Source of the DNA: Owenia fusiformis
Lineage: Eukaryota; Annelida; Polychaeta; Sabellida; Oweniidae
Direction of reading: 5' to 3'
Length of the DNA stretch: 64,000 nucleotides
Assembly: GCA_903813345.2 (NCBI GenBank)
Contig: CAIIXF020000003.1
Coordinates: 366,730 to 430,729, forward strand
Shown here: in pieces, positions 22,119 to 32,567 of the stretch
How the letters are laid out: each line of letters begins with the position of its first letter
How positions within the stretch are numbered: position 1 is the first letter of the stretch
Translations under genes and position numbers: made by a program
Notes under the pieces: model-generated
Databases searched by the model: none
What the model was told of the DNA's origin: nothing
The model's input: only the letters and a program-made list of their open reading frames with translations

Positions 22119-22732
22119 TATTAAAGGAATATTCCTTGCCAGACCCTTTCTCTCTTGATATGGTAGCTATAATCATATATATAGTTTCCATATTTATCAA
22201 AACATGGAAAAATGTTTTAATATGGTCAATATTGATCATTTAAAAATCTAGTGCTTATTTCCAGTGAGCTGCCATCTTTTAAGATTTCTTGCAGGAAGTG
22301 ATGTCATCAACTCTCAACTTCTATAACCTTGCCCATAACAGTATAGGAAAGTAGCACAAAATCACTTCTAGACAAGTGATCATTACTTTCTGTGCAAAAA
22401 TATTTTCAGTGCTTGTCAACTTAGAATAAAAGAAGAGATTTTCAGAAGGATTAAATATGATACAAAGTTGAAAAAGAATATTTAGCTGGTTTTGTAATTC
22501 TTAATAGCTCCTCACCTAATGCTATATGCAAAGTTGAGAGTCGATGACATCACTTCCTGTGTGACATTTTAAAAGATGGCAGTTTACTGGAATTGAGCAT
22601 CACATTTCTAAGTGATCAAATTTGACCATATCAAAACATTTTTGCGTGTTTTGCTAAACATGGCAAGCATATATATGGTTATAGCTACCATATGAGGAGA
22701 GAGATGGTTTGGCAAGGAATATTCCTTTAATA
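22119..22732. mobile_element. 614-bp foldback MITE with arms of about 200 bp
   Basis: TATTAAAGGAATATTCCTTG at the left is perfectly inverted at the right end. The arms stay complementary with mismatches for about 200 bp (left GGAAGTGATGTCATCAACTC against the complement of GAGTCGATGACATCACTTCC). The outermost TA on both sides may be the target duplication. No protein coding. RNA from it would fold into a long hairpin. Confidence 0.9.
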
Positions 22733-23102
22733 TTAGGAATGTAAATGATGGATTGGCGGTATAAGCGTGTCTTACTCAGCGGTAGGTTGTAGACTAAAAT
22801 TCTGTGCATTTACTATAACAAACTTATTCCCCATCATCTACTTGATTTAAAAACCATTTTCCCCGTAGCATATTGAATATCTTTGAAGAAGTAAGTTTTG
22901 TATGTAACATTTCTGGAAATTGTCCAATATTGATTTGATGAAGCCTATCAATCCAAAATCAATAAAGAAAGCAAAATGACATTCATTGGTATAATTAATT
23001 ATCTTATCCATTCAGTTCTGGATCCTTTTTACTGTGACGTCAATGATAATCCTTTGAATTAAGATCAATGAAAAAACAAACATGTCACAAACAAGTGGCC
23101 AG
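22733..23102. other. no gene; dispersed repeat edge
   Basis: Contains the second copy (22832-22895) of the short repeat at 13862. The rest is the upstream flank of the RFX-kinase locus. Confidence 0.45.
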
Positions 23103-23110
23103 TATATAAG
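23103..23110 (+). promoter_or_regulatory. TATA box of the RFX-kinase locus
   Basis: TATATAAG lies 50 bp before the ATG at 23160, leaving room for a start site about 25-30 bp downstream of the box and a very short 5' leader. A TATA box close to an intronless frame is typical of compact, possibly mobile or retrocopied genes. Confidence 0.6.
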
Positions 23111-23159
23111 GGACGTGTGTGGACAATCAAATCAGTTTTTATAACCCACCAACACAGCT

Positions 23160-24357
23160 ATGCCACGCAGAACACAACAGCAAGTCAACATCAGAGAGGA
23201 GACCAAGACATATCTACTAGGAAAGCTAGAGCATGGGGAACCGCCGAATAAGCTGTTCAAACAAGATCTTCACGAGATGTGCATAGATGCAGTCTCCAAG
23301 AAATACCCAAATGAAGAAGTCGTGGGTACACTTAACGCAGAGAATTTCGGCAGGTTGCTGAAATCTGTCTACCCCAACGTGAAGACAACCAACACGACAA
23401 CTCATCAGTCAGCAAGGATACGAGGCAATTCATCACTAACATGAAGCTCAAGATTCCGTCACCTACTCAGCAGTGTAGTCAAGAAGCAACACCACAGCAC
23501 CCGGAGGAGGCGACACACACGGACCCAAGGCTCACAGATGTCACAGAAGACTCGAAAGCTGAACACGTCAAATATTTAGAAGACAAAATTGCAAAGCTGC
23601 AGCGGGAGAGCAAGCGTCAAAAAAGTTCCATTCAGCACCTTAAATATACGAATGTAAGCCTGCGTATAGAGAGGAACGAATCCTACCAGGCCATGGGGCG
23701 CTTCCTAGACGCAAGTTCCACCAATACAATAGGACGAGCTGGATGGCGGCGTCGCAGTTCAAGGTGAAAGCGGCGGACTACTAAAAGGAGTCTATCCTGG
23801 GAGAGGGGAGCTTTGGGACGGTGTACAAGTCATCTGCATCACTGGATCCAGCTGCATGTGTTTACGCTCTCAAGGAATTCAAGAGAGGACTCGCCACGGC
23901 TCATCAAGAACTACGTTCTTTGATCACCCTGGGGCAAAATCGCAGAATCCAGCAGCTCCATGGGTTTGACCTTACAGACAAGGATAGGCCTGTGATCATA
24001 ACACATCTCATAACATCAGCCATCTTCCCCAATAACTATGAAAACAGCCTTAGCATCTAAAGAAGAACACCCCATCAACTTCATATCACATATATTATGC
24101 CTCATTCACTGGGTGGAATATGTTCATTACATGGGACTACTGCACAACGACATCAAGACTGACAACTACGTGTTATCGGGAAGGCCAGCTTGCAACCTCA
24201 ACCACAAGCAATGTTTATTCCGTGGGGTATTTCGCACAAGAGGTCACCAAGGCAAGGGGAATTGTCAACGACAAGCTTAAGGAAGTGTACCGATCGTGCA
24301 TGCAGCAGGATAGAAACAAGCGACCACCCCTCACTTGGTGCAGAGTTCAGTTGGTGT
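23160..24357 (+). pseudogene. RFX-like DNA-binding domain plus coiled coil plus protein kinase, broken
   Basis: Residues 15-80 of the first frame (23160-23444) resemble an RFX winged helix: YLLGKLEHGEPPNKLFKQDL, then NAENFGRLLKSVYPNVKT, close to the RFX n-asFGkliRsvFp-lktR. A shift leads to 23441-23767, with a charged helix (HVKYLEDKIAKLQRESKRQK), likely coiled coil. Another shift and one TAA lead to a kinase: glycine loop LGEGSFGTVYK (GGA at 23800), then VYALKEF with the VAIK-type lysine, then GLLHNDIKTDNYVL at 24134-24175, a catalytic loop with HND in place of HRD. A last frame reads VYSVGYFAQEV and CMQQDRNKRPPL (subdomains IX and XI); the DFG segment is missing. No introns. At least three shifts and a deletion make it non-functional. 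This domain pairing is not one I know from conserved animal genes. Confidence 0.75.
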
Positions 24358-24435
24358 GAATATGGACTTAATTCTGATTTATTCTGCCGTACAGATTTTG
24401 AATGTGTACCTGTATAATATGTATATATTGTATAT

Positions 24436-24441
24436 AATAAA
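24436..24441 (+). promoter_or_regulatory. AATAAA polyadenylation signal after the kinase relic
   Basis: AATAAA lies 79 bp after the last kinase-frame stop, in a plausible position for the 3' end of the RFX-kinase transcript. Confidence 0.5.
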
Positions 24442-24808
24442 GTTTGAAACATATTTATTATTTTGTTTTTTTATATGGAGTCATAATATGAGTCTGGTGG
24501 TGAAATGTGATAAATCAATATTTCTATTGAATCCCTTTTTCATATCCACACAGATATAGCAAGCAATTTTCTCCCCTCATGTCTATCCTGTCTACAAATG
24601 CACTGTGTATTGGAGTCATGAACAGTAACTTATTTAAAGTGCCTGATAAACTATAAAATATATACATATTCACAACTCGCAGCCAAGGGAGGCTGTATTA
24701 CCCCAGGGCTTTTAAGGGAGGAAATGGTAACTCGAGGCGTGGCAACTGCCAATCTCAAGCAATACCAAAAACCAGCTGGAGGAGCTCAAACAGACAATAA
24801 TAGCAATA
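24442..24808. other. no gene seen
   Basis: A+T-rich flank between the kinase relic and the next transposon. Confidence 0.45.
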
Positions 24809-25667
24809 GAGAGATTTCGCACCTAGTGAAAGTACAACTTATAACGTATACTTATACTTATAGGTAAACGTACAAGGTGTTTCATAATGTGAGCTTTTCG
24901 TCAGGAAAGATCTTCTCGGACTGTAATAAATACAGGTCAAAGGGATGCCATTTGTACTTTCTTGAATTGTAGCATGTTTAGTTGATCCAAATGTGTTTGT
25001 CTAGAATAAAATAGGCTCATATATAGTACATATGCTATAGACCCATCTCTTCTCAAATTGACTTTTTGGAGATGCTAGTTATGAAACACCCTGTATGTCA
25101 TATGTTGAGCTACTGAATGGGTCGTTACCAGGAATTGCTAGAACCTACTGGTTTGATTGGTGTTTCAAATTGATGGTTAAAGTATTTGATTGGATACTGT
25201 TCCCACTCAGCCAATTAATTTTAAAAAATGCTTGCGGTCAATTATTCCACACACATGTAGGCAAATCTTTATACGGAGATCCAACTGTATACGTTATCAT
25301 CTACGTAAATATACCGTTTTGTAAGTTCCTTGAACTTATACTGATCATGAAAACATTGAAAAAATCAACTTGTTTATGTGATGACTCACTTTAAAGAATC
25401 ATGACTCCCTTTAAAGGATCGTGTTTATAATACACTACAACTACAAGGACACGGAAGCAAGCATTTAATTATAATGTGCATAATCTACACGTGCAGATGA
25501 CAGTGCATTCATAGTCTCTAGTTGATGGAGCTTTTCTATAACGGGAATAGTTCTGTTCCATTAAGTACAGTTTAAAATTGATTTTAGTAAATATGATAGT
25601 TTTACATGACCCTTTAAACTATACGTATACGTATAAGTTGTACTTTCACTTATGTGCGAAATCTCTC
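24809..25667. mobile_element. 859-bp DNA transposon with inverted ends GAGAGATTTCGCAC and TA duplication
   Basis: The left end GAGAGATTTCGCACCTAGTG, continuing AAAGTACAACTTATA, is complementary to the right end (CACTTATGTGCGAAATCTCTC) over about 55 bp. TA flanks both sides (24807-24808, 25668-25669). It contains a second element at 24873-25093. The 99-codon frame at 25095 spans the nested element's edge and has no motif, so the element is non-autonomous. Confidence 0.88.
24873..25093. mobile_element. 221-bp MITE nested in the 859-bp transposon
   Basis: The ends CAAGGTGTTTCATAATGTGA and the inverted complement (AGTTATGAAACACCCTG) are flanked by TA on both sides, again a Tc1/mariner-type layout. 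Its position inside the larger element shows it inserted later. Confidence 0.85.
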
Positions 25668-25669
25668 TA

Positions 25670-26560
25670 ATACCACCTCTGATGTGGAGGTGTCTGAGAA
25701 ATTCTAGACATGACTTCTTGAAACTCATTTAGTGCCAGTAATCATATTGGAATACCCAGATATTTTCAGACATTTCAGAAATGAAGTTAACCAATTCAAA
25801 CTGTATTGTCATATTTTGCCCCTGAATAAAAATATTACCTGTTATATTTATGTGTTGGATGTTTTATAGGTAATTGTATGAAAACTTGGAATTGAAAGGT
25901 TGACATATTAAGGTAAAATAGTTAAAGGATCCGTTACCTAATGTACCTGAAGGTGCCCCCAAAGGTTTCATTGAGAATAGTATGGAAATAGTTACTTTTA
26001 TCAATTATGAACACATCAAAAATGAAATTAGGTCATTTGGATTAAAACTAAGGTCATTCAGTGCATTTAAGTTTGACTACACAAATCATTCTAAATATCA
26101 TTTTGAACCTTGAACTTTTCTGGTATGTTTCAGTTCGATTTTTTAAAATTCATTATTTTCCAGAATTTATAGATGAATTAAAGGTGCTCGGTTTGGATTT
26201 TTTAAAAGCATGAATCAAATTAATAGGTATATTCGTATAAAACAGAGGATTTTTCATGGTCTCCTGTTTCCCCTTTAGTTGTATTTGTCCAAGTTAGAAT
26301 TCTTTTGCTTCCTTATTTTAAAACTAACTGGATCCCAATCATTTGGGGATGCAAGGACAACTTTTTATCAGGTAGAAAGAAATGTTATTTTATTGTTTTT
26401 ACTTATTCTGTTTATCCAACACCTTATGATTGCAAGGGTTCTAATGAAAACATTCCTACATATAAAAACTGATTGAAAAACTAAATCTTAAATTTCAAAA
26501 ATATATTCTTAGGGTTAAGAAAATAACTCCAAATTATATGGTTTAGGGGGAAAACATATT
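25670..26560. other. no gene seen
   Basis: A+T-rich. Frames such as 26279-26476 show no motif. Confidence 0.5.
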
Positions 26561-26800
26561 GTGTCTGCCAAAAATAAGACAAAAACAAAGAAAGTTTTCA
26601 AGAACATTGTGACTAACTTTGTAAATCAATACTTAAAATATGATTTGGTTTCATACAAACCCTCAAGAAGCCACACATCTGTTCCAGAGTATATCAATAA
26701 TTCAAGATACAACTACGAAAAGAGCATCCACAAAATAAATCAATGGAGACAACAACTTGATGACTGGAGGGATATGATTCCTGTAGATGATATAAAATAG
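26561..26800 (+). pseudogene. coding-like frame upstream of a DIRS relic
   Basis: The 79-codon frame is basic and helix-prone; its last 18 residues (WRQQLDDWRDMIPVDDIK) are shared with 39215-39270 and belong to the DIRS-like repeat. The earlier part, including YKPSRSHTSVPEYINNSRYN, is not shared and is unrecognised. Confidence 0.35.
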
Positions 26801-27165
26801 ATAACAATTAAAGCAATGCATCATACGATTTAACGGCAGATGCCAAATAATGGCACGTCATCTAGCCAAGATAACAGGACTATGTGTATCAATGATAGCT
26901 GCTATTTTACCCCCAACATTTCTGCTATGTCACATTTATCAGGACCTTTGTTGCAAAAGTTTGCAGGATCAACTGTTGACTCTGTCAAATGGGGCTCGAA
27001 AGGAATTACAATGGTGGCTCAGTTACGTAAATGTATGGAACAAAGCGCCAATACAGTTACGCTCCATTCAGAAACGGTTTTCAGTGGATGCAAGTCATCT
27101 AGCATGGGGAGCATGTTTGGAAAACATATATAATTTTTGTATTCATCAAAACTCTGTTTATGTAT
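26801..27165 (+). pseudogene. DIRS-like reverse transcriptase/RNase H fragment, copy 1
   Basis: The frame at 26850-27165 reads ARHLAKITGLCVSMIAAILP, then LTLSNGARKELQWWLSYVNV, then FSVDASHLAWGACLE. This is the connection plus first RNase H strand of DIRS-type elements (vsar-lar--G---s---avlPa, then W-------, then sDAS--GWGa-l). Homology with copy 2 ends near 27130, where copy 1 is truncated. A competing frame at 26840-27133 is a shadow. Encoded elements would normally also carry a tyrosine recombinase, which is not seen here. Confidence 0.75.
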
Positions 27166-27275
27166 AATATCCTTAACATTTACCAAAATGTGATATTGTT
27201 TTTCAAAATGAAAAGCCATTATTTAAGCGCATAAAAAACTGTACTAGGCTACACTAGGTACCTACTATACTAGGT

Positions 27276-27539
27276 TTGCAGGTGGTTCTTCCACCAAAAT
27301 TCATGAACATTTTTTGGACCAGGTTGAAAGTGAATTCTTTAATATGTTCGATAAAATCAACTATGACTGACCAATGTCCAGTAAACCTCCTCAAACCAAC
27401 CACAAAAGACGAGCTGGTAAATAGTATTTCCCAGTTCTGGAACAATGTCGCAACAGAGAAATGTAACAAATACATTGACCATTTGTACAAAGTGATGCCC
27501 CAGATCGTGCTGAGGAAGGGAGCTGCCTCTGGTCATTAG
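27276..27539 (+). pseudogene. Tc1/mariner-type transposase C-terminal fragment
   Basis: From about 27395 the frame reads PTTKDELVNSISQFWNNVAT, then EKCNKYIDHLYKVMPQIVLR and KGAASGH before the stop. It follows the end of Tc1-like DDE transposases (tk-eL---i--fW--it-e-c-kyi-hl-kvip-vi---G-asg-). The DDE catalytic positions are upstream of what is preserved, so this is a tail only. The first 35 codons of the frame look unrelated. Confidence 0.75.
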
Positions 27540-27862
27540 ACATGACACCATCATAGAAGATGAATCCTACTATAAAAACTACAACCACTTACTCTTAAAA
27601 AGAGAAATTGGTTTATCAATATTGTGCTTATGTCTGTGTTAGTGTATTTGTGTGTGTATCTATTTTATTTTTGTGATTTGGCAAGGAAATGGCGCTGACC
27701 CAAATATAGTGACCAAATTCCTGGAAACAATTAAATTTCCATTTGCAATAGTGACAATAATGTTGATGTATTTTTTTAATTATGGCACTACTCCTTACCT
27801 TGCAAATTACAAATATTTGAGACAATATACTCAAAATTAGTTTTGTCTATTTTCAACTGTAG
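27540..27862. other. no gene; short dispersed repeat
   Basis: GCTGACCCAAATATAGTGAC near 27695 recurs at 42490 (CTGACCCAAATATAGTACCC), so a small repeat is shared. The open frames here look incidental. Confidence 0.4.
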
Positions 27863-28341
27863 CACACAACAAATACAGGTCAGCAAGAAGCATATACCTT
27901 GCTCAAGAAAAAAACAACACAAATGAATTTAAACTTAAGAGAAAACTAACAGCCTCACAATTACAATCAAGGAAGAACAGTTCTGAGAGCGATAAGTTAT
28001 TTTGGGGTGATGTAGGAATATACTTTTTGAGTGAAGAGGAGGAGGGCCCAAATGATTCAATTAGATTTACACTTGCATGTCCATTTAGAAGTCATCTCCT
28101 GGAGGAGAAAATTTCACCGTTGGACAGTTACGTAATTTTGTTTCTTCCATTTCTAATCACCAATGTAAGTGACACCTGCCAATAACATATTTTTGTGATT
28201 ATAAAATTTTTTGTCAGATCTATGCTTGGAAATCTGCACTTGAGCCAAGTTTTGATAGACCAGTGGGTCAGCAAGTGAGGAAAAGACTGGACTTCAGTGA
28301 TGATTTTGAGTGGGAGGATGTTGCTGATGACCCTAAGCCAG
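27863..28341 (+). CDS. two coding-like exons with a 53-bp intron, unknown family
   Basis: Exon 1 (27863-28164) follows TTCAACTGTAG and reads in part KLFWGDVGIYFLSEEEEGPN, then DSIRFTLACPFRSHLLEEKI, ending at a consensus GTAAGT. Exon 2 (28218-28341) follows TTTTTTGTCAG and reads IYAWKSALEPSFDRPVGQQV, then KRLDFSDDFEWEDVADDPKP. They join in phase 0. Acidic SEEEEGP followed by a RS-LL and later RPVG--v-KR recalls an uncharacterised multicopy family in invertebrates. The end phase of exon 2 (1) is compatible with the first exon of the ParB-like locus at 31131, so a single gene spanning both is possible but unproven. Confidence 0.45.
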
Positions 28342-29440
28342 GTGCATAGAATTATATGTCATTTAAAAATTGATTGAAATTAGTCATTTATATTTACTAA
28401 ATTTCAAATTGTACATATGATTTTTGTTCTGAATGGATACATTACAATCTAAATATAGGATTGTTTTAGTTAAAGGGAGCATCAGATCTATCAGTCTATA
28501 GATAGTGACAAAATTGCATAATGATATTAAAGGCAACAATTTTTCACTTATTATGAGATTTGAAAAGTGTGCATGTCCTTTGCATCACGTTTCTATAGCA
28601 ACGGAGGCACATTAGGAAGAAATTAATATCAGATCCTTCACTGAGAGGTCTTTAGCTTTAATTTGGTATATAACTTGTCTTCATACCTCTAGACACTTTA
28701 AATTCCTTATTTTCACAAAGTTCTTACTCGTCAAGTACTCCTGGGCAGTGGGCAAATTACAATATCAGGAAATACTTATATTTTTTAGAAAACATAAAAA
28801 AAATCTAGCTTAATATATATAATTGTAATCACAGGCATAACCATTATTGCAGATTTTTATTGTGAGATACAAACCAACAGGTGCTCAATTAACCTTTAGC
28901 ATGCTACCGGCGTGCGTAGTCACCCATGCTTAACAATGCCCGGCAACTGCCGGCGACTCCGGTTGAATTTAAACTTTCAAAAACGTTACTTTTTCCTGCC
29001 GTTCTTATGATCCAATTAGATTGCCAGATTTATTCAGTCCTTAAGTAAGGACTTCATGTTGACCTAGAAATGGCAATGTTTCGAAAAATATTTCTCAATT
29101 CAACAATTTAAACAGTGTTTAAGTCGTTTTTAGTGAACAAATCGTACAAAATGGCGGCCAATATATAACTGTATAATGATCATTAATTAATCTAAATGAT
29201 ATAGCAAAGGAGGCTGATGTCAAAATAGCCCAGTTAAAACTGTAGCTACATGATACCTATTTTCTTCAGTCATTCTAATGGCTCCAAGTACTTAATAAAA
29301 AATATTATATTCCTCATACAAAAGACCTCTTGTCTCCACAAATTGTCCTTACGTCTAAAAGGGGCAACTCTGCCAGTGAAAAAAAAGGACATGGCAAAAA
29401 TGTTGAACAGGACCTTGTGCAAGAACATAGTGTACGTGTG
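28342..29440. other. no gene seen; G+C-rich patch
   Basis: A+T-rich, with a G+C-rich patch at 28905-28970 (TAGCATGCTACCGGCGTGCG, GCCGGCGACTCCGG) that may be an element edge. If 27863-28341 belongs with the gene at 31131, this is intronic. Confidence 0.4.
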
Positions 29441-29445
29441 AGAAA

Positions 29446-30303
29446 AAATGCAATCAGAGATATGTCTACTACAAGCATATGTTAATGAACTGTCACCATG
29501 GATCAGGTATGTTTAATTAAGAGTTAGATAGAATTGATAATAATGTTAGTAGAGAAGATGACTAAATTTTACGATTCATAAATATTCATAATTTTTCAAA
29601 TTAACATAGAAAATAGCATCTATAATAATCGTGGCATTGTGCTCTGATTTCTGTCATATTTTCTGTCATCATCTCTAAAATGGCAAACCTTTAGGATGTA
29701 GAAATTTGTTTCTGAAAGGGTAACATTTGAAGATGTAGAAATTTGTTTCTGAAAGGGTAACATTTGAAATAATAAAATTAAAAACGTATCCATTCTACAA
29801 TATTTATGATGGCATAACTCTATGACCGAAAGTAACACAAACATTGGTTTCATTAAGACTGGGATCTTCCCTCTAGATCCCAGTCAAGTTCCAGAGAGTG
29901 CATATTACTATTCAATACCTCAGTAAAATAGTGCTTGACGACAAAGATGAAACTCATCCCACATTACCTATAGCCACGTCATCTTCTTCTTCCCCAAATA
30001 ATGACAATATAATCCATTTGTATCACTGATGGATGCTCTTGATCTAGGGGAAACAGAGGAAGAATCAGCCTCCCTTCAAGCAGGTGTTTCTGTGGTCAAG
30101 CCATGCCCTGCATTAGAGGAGGCATCAAAAGATCAATGTCTGAGGGTAAACGAGTGAATGAAATCAACATTGATCTGTGGCTCTCTAATCTTAAAAATCG
30201 TCATGCTAAATGCTTGGTACGATCTTACACTGAACTTAGTGACCAGAAAGATAGGATCCAGAGGGCTTGGAGTACCATGGGAATTGCGAAAGTCATTGAG
30301 TAG
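29446..30303 (+). pseudogene. decayed coding sequence, unknown family
   Basis: A short piece (MQSEICLLQAYVNELSPWI) ends at a GTATGT donor near 29506. After CTCTAG at 29878 a frame reads IPVKFQRVHITIQYLSKIVL and then a serine run. A one-base shift near 30010 gives MDALDLGETEEESASLQAGV, and a last frame 30103-30303 gives INIDLWLSNLKNRHAKCLVR and QRAWSTMGIAKVIE. Long stretches of protein-like sequence interrupted only by shifts argue for a former gene. A 40-bp direct duplication sits at 29692-29768. Family not recognised. Confidence 0.4.
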
Positions 30304-31130
30304 ACTAGGGATGGACTATAAATCTATAAAATTGTGTTTATTAAATCTTAATTGTTTATTAGTTTCAATACATGTTTATGTTTCATCAAGGTTTGGTTGA
30401 GCTTGTTTTTCCTAGACTGATGATGGGGTTATCGTTCGTAAATTTAATTAAAATCTAATATTGCGAAAACTTCGAACGAATATTTACATGGTAAAAACTT
30501 ACTTTTACTTTTTATTCATTTGGATATCAAATATGGCCCTGATGGGATGTACCATCTCAATTGTAATCTCTTCATCAAAACGATGAACTGGCTTGTGAAA
30601 GCAGAAGAGTCCTAATATGGAGGTCTCAAAGGGAATGATGATACAAGACATCCTTTTTGCCGAGCCTTTATGGACATCATTAATGTTATGACCTAGACAT
30701 TCCCTGGAGCATAACGGATTTCAAGCTGCTTGGAGAAGATGAGATGTATGTAGGGCAATCCCAGGGATATTTTCAGCTGAGTGGTATACAAAGGAATATC
30801 ATTTGCATTCATTCGACTTTGCTTCTGAAAAGAGAGCTTCATCTCTAGTTTAACTAGACTCTGCGAGCAGGGTAACAAATTAAGCTAATTTGCAATTTTT
30901 CATACTATTCATGATGAGAGAATTGAATATATTTTGACAGCACTTAGAGTTTGCTTTTTCTTGCTGAGTTCCATTACAACTTTTGGTCCTTTCTCTTTGG
31001 CACTAGTGCTTAGATATTGATGGGTCCAAACAACACCATCTGTGAGAACTAGAAAAGTGGATGAACAATGTGTTTCCATCATGCAAAATAAGTACAAAGT
31101 CAAGTGTGGATTTATTTTATTTTATTTCAG
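30304..31130. other. no gene; dispersed repeat segment
   Basis: Bases 30940-31000 (CACTTAGAGTTTGCTTTTTC through TTACAACTTTT) are repeated at 59226-59285. Both coding frames there are weak. Confidence 0.45.
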
Positions 31131-32511
31131 CAAACATTGAAATTTCAAAGAAGTCACAAGGCTCTCATTCCCCTTATACTAGAATTGAGATTAATATTCC
31201 TGCCCCCCTTCAGGAGCAATACACTCCACCTACTTTAATTGGTAAGTATAATAGATACAATTGTTATGGACCACATACATATTCTAGATGCCCAATGGCT
31301 TATTCATGGTCACATGATATAAAATAGATGCATGAACAAATTCCTTGGAAAGTCATTTGAACCCCCATTGTTAAAACCTTTTTTTGGCTCATCCTGTACT
31401 AATCACAAGTTCGGTCATGTGACCAGTCTTTAGTATGTTTTATATTCCCAGATAGTTATGTTCAGAGTACTTATTGGGTACATTCCCCCAATGAATACCC
31501 TTGAAGGCCTGCAGCACCAGGAACATGTCAGTGAACAGAATATTTCCTAAATGGCAGTCGGTTTTTGTATACTAAATAAAATATATAAATATAAAGTATA
31601 AAAAATTAAATGCACAGCAAAATCATTTTCATGCATACATCAATAAATTAACACACTGAAATGCTTTAAGCTGATTGGCTGAGACACACTTGGCATGTTT
31701 GAATTATCTCTAACACTTCCAAAAACCAGATAGCAGTATCTTTATCTTTATTGTAGAATATTTCTAGTATTGGCTGATCTTAAATGTCTACATTGCTAAA
31801 ATTAAAAGTATCAATTCCATGATTCCAGATACATTCAAAATCCCATTAGGCAATATCAAACACGCCCCTGAGGAGTACCGACAGGTAGTCATCGAATGTG
31901 TGGGACAGATTGCCTTTATATCTGTAATGCTCCCAACAACATACAAGGGTGACTACAGAGAGGCCACCATCTACCATGCCATAGGAGGAATGAACTTTTG
32001 GAAGCAATGATGGAGCAGGATGGAAAGTAAGATTTAAGTACATTACTTCTAGGATTTTTCAAGTTAATTTATTGTCTTGATGATGACTAGGATTTTTTCT
32101 ATTTTTAAATTTTTATAAAATGGCAAATATGCATCTTGTCAGAATGTAAAGGAATTCCCCCTAATTTCTGAAAAAATGATATTAAGTAAGTGAAAGTAAT
32201 ATTACTTCCAAGAGTTATTCATAAATCGAGTATTGTTAATTCCCTTTCAGCACTATGATAGAATGCCAACTGTTCCAATGTGACAGTATTAAAGAGGCAC
32301 TAATTGTGGGTAACACATATATAAGGAACATTTGTTCCTTATATAACCCCATGACATTTCAAGTAAGTGCTATATTTCTATTTTTTGTTTAAATGCTTTC
32401 CATTTATAAAAATGATGTGTGTGACTTTCAGATGTCTCTGCTCACAGAGAGGCTTTGAGCCTGTCCATCAGTGACATTTTAGATAAATCCCCGGGTCAGT
32501 CACATCAAATG
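31131..32511 (+). pseudogene. ParB-like gene, locus 2 (diverged paralogue), one frameshift
   Basis: Exon 1 31131-31241 (IEISKKSQGSHSPYTRIEIN and PLQEQYTPPTLI), exon 2 31829-32026 (PLGNIKHAPEEYRQVVIECV, then YKGDYREATIYHAIGGMNFW), exon 3 32251-32362 (TMIECQLFQCDSIKEALIVG then NTYIRNICSLYNPMTFQ) and exon 4 32432-32511 (SAHREALSLSISDILDKSPG). All have good GT-AG sites. A one-base loss near 32007 breaks exon 2; restoring register is not attempted here. Phases match: 1 between exons 1 and 2, 2 between 2 and 3. Exon 3 parallels exon C of locus 1, with the same entry phase, the same TFQ ending before the donor, and the same need for the second of two overlapping donors. GG at the end of exon 2 parallels the GGNH of locus 1. 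Intron 3 is only 69 bp. Confidence 0.55.
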
Positions 32512-32567
32512 TGAGGGTGAAAATGATCTCGAAAAAAATGTTCAAACTTAAGGAAAAAAAGAGGTGA

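Noticed and set aside
25095-25394. 99-codon frame with hydrophobic segments
   Set aside because: It begins at the nested MITE's edge and lies inside the non-autonomous transposon. No motif and no coding-like bias.
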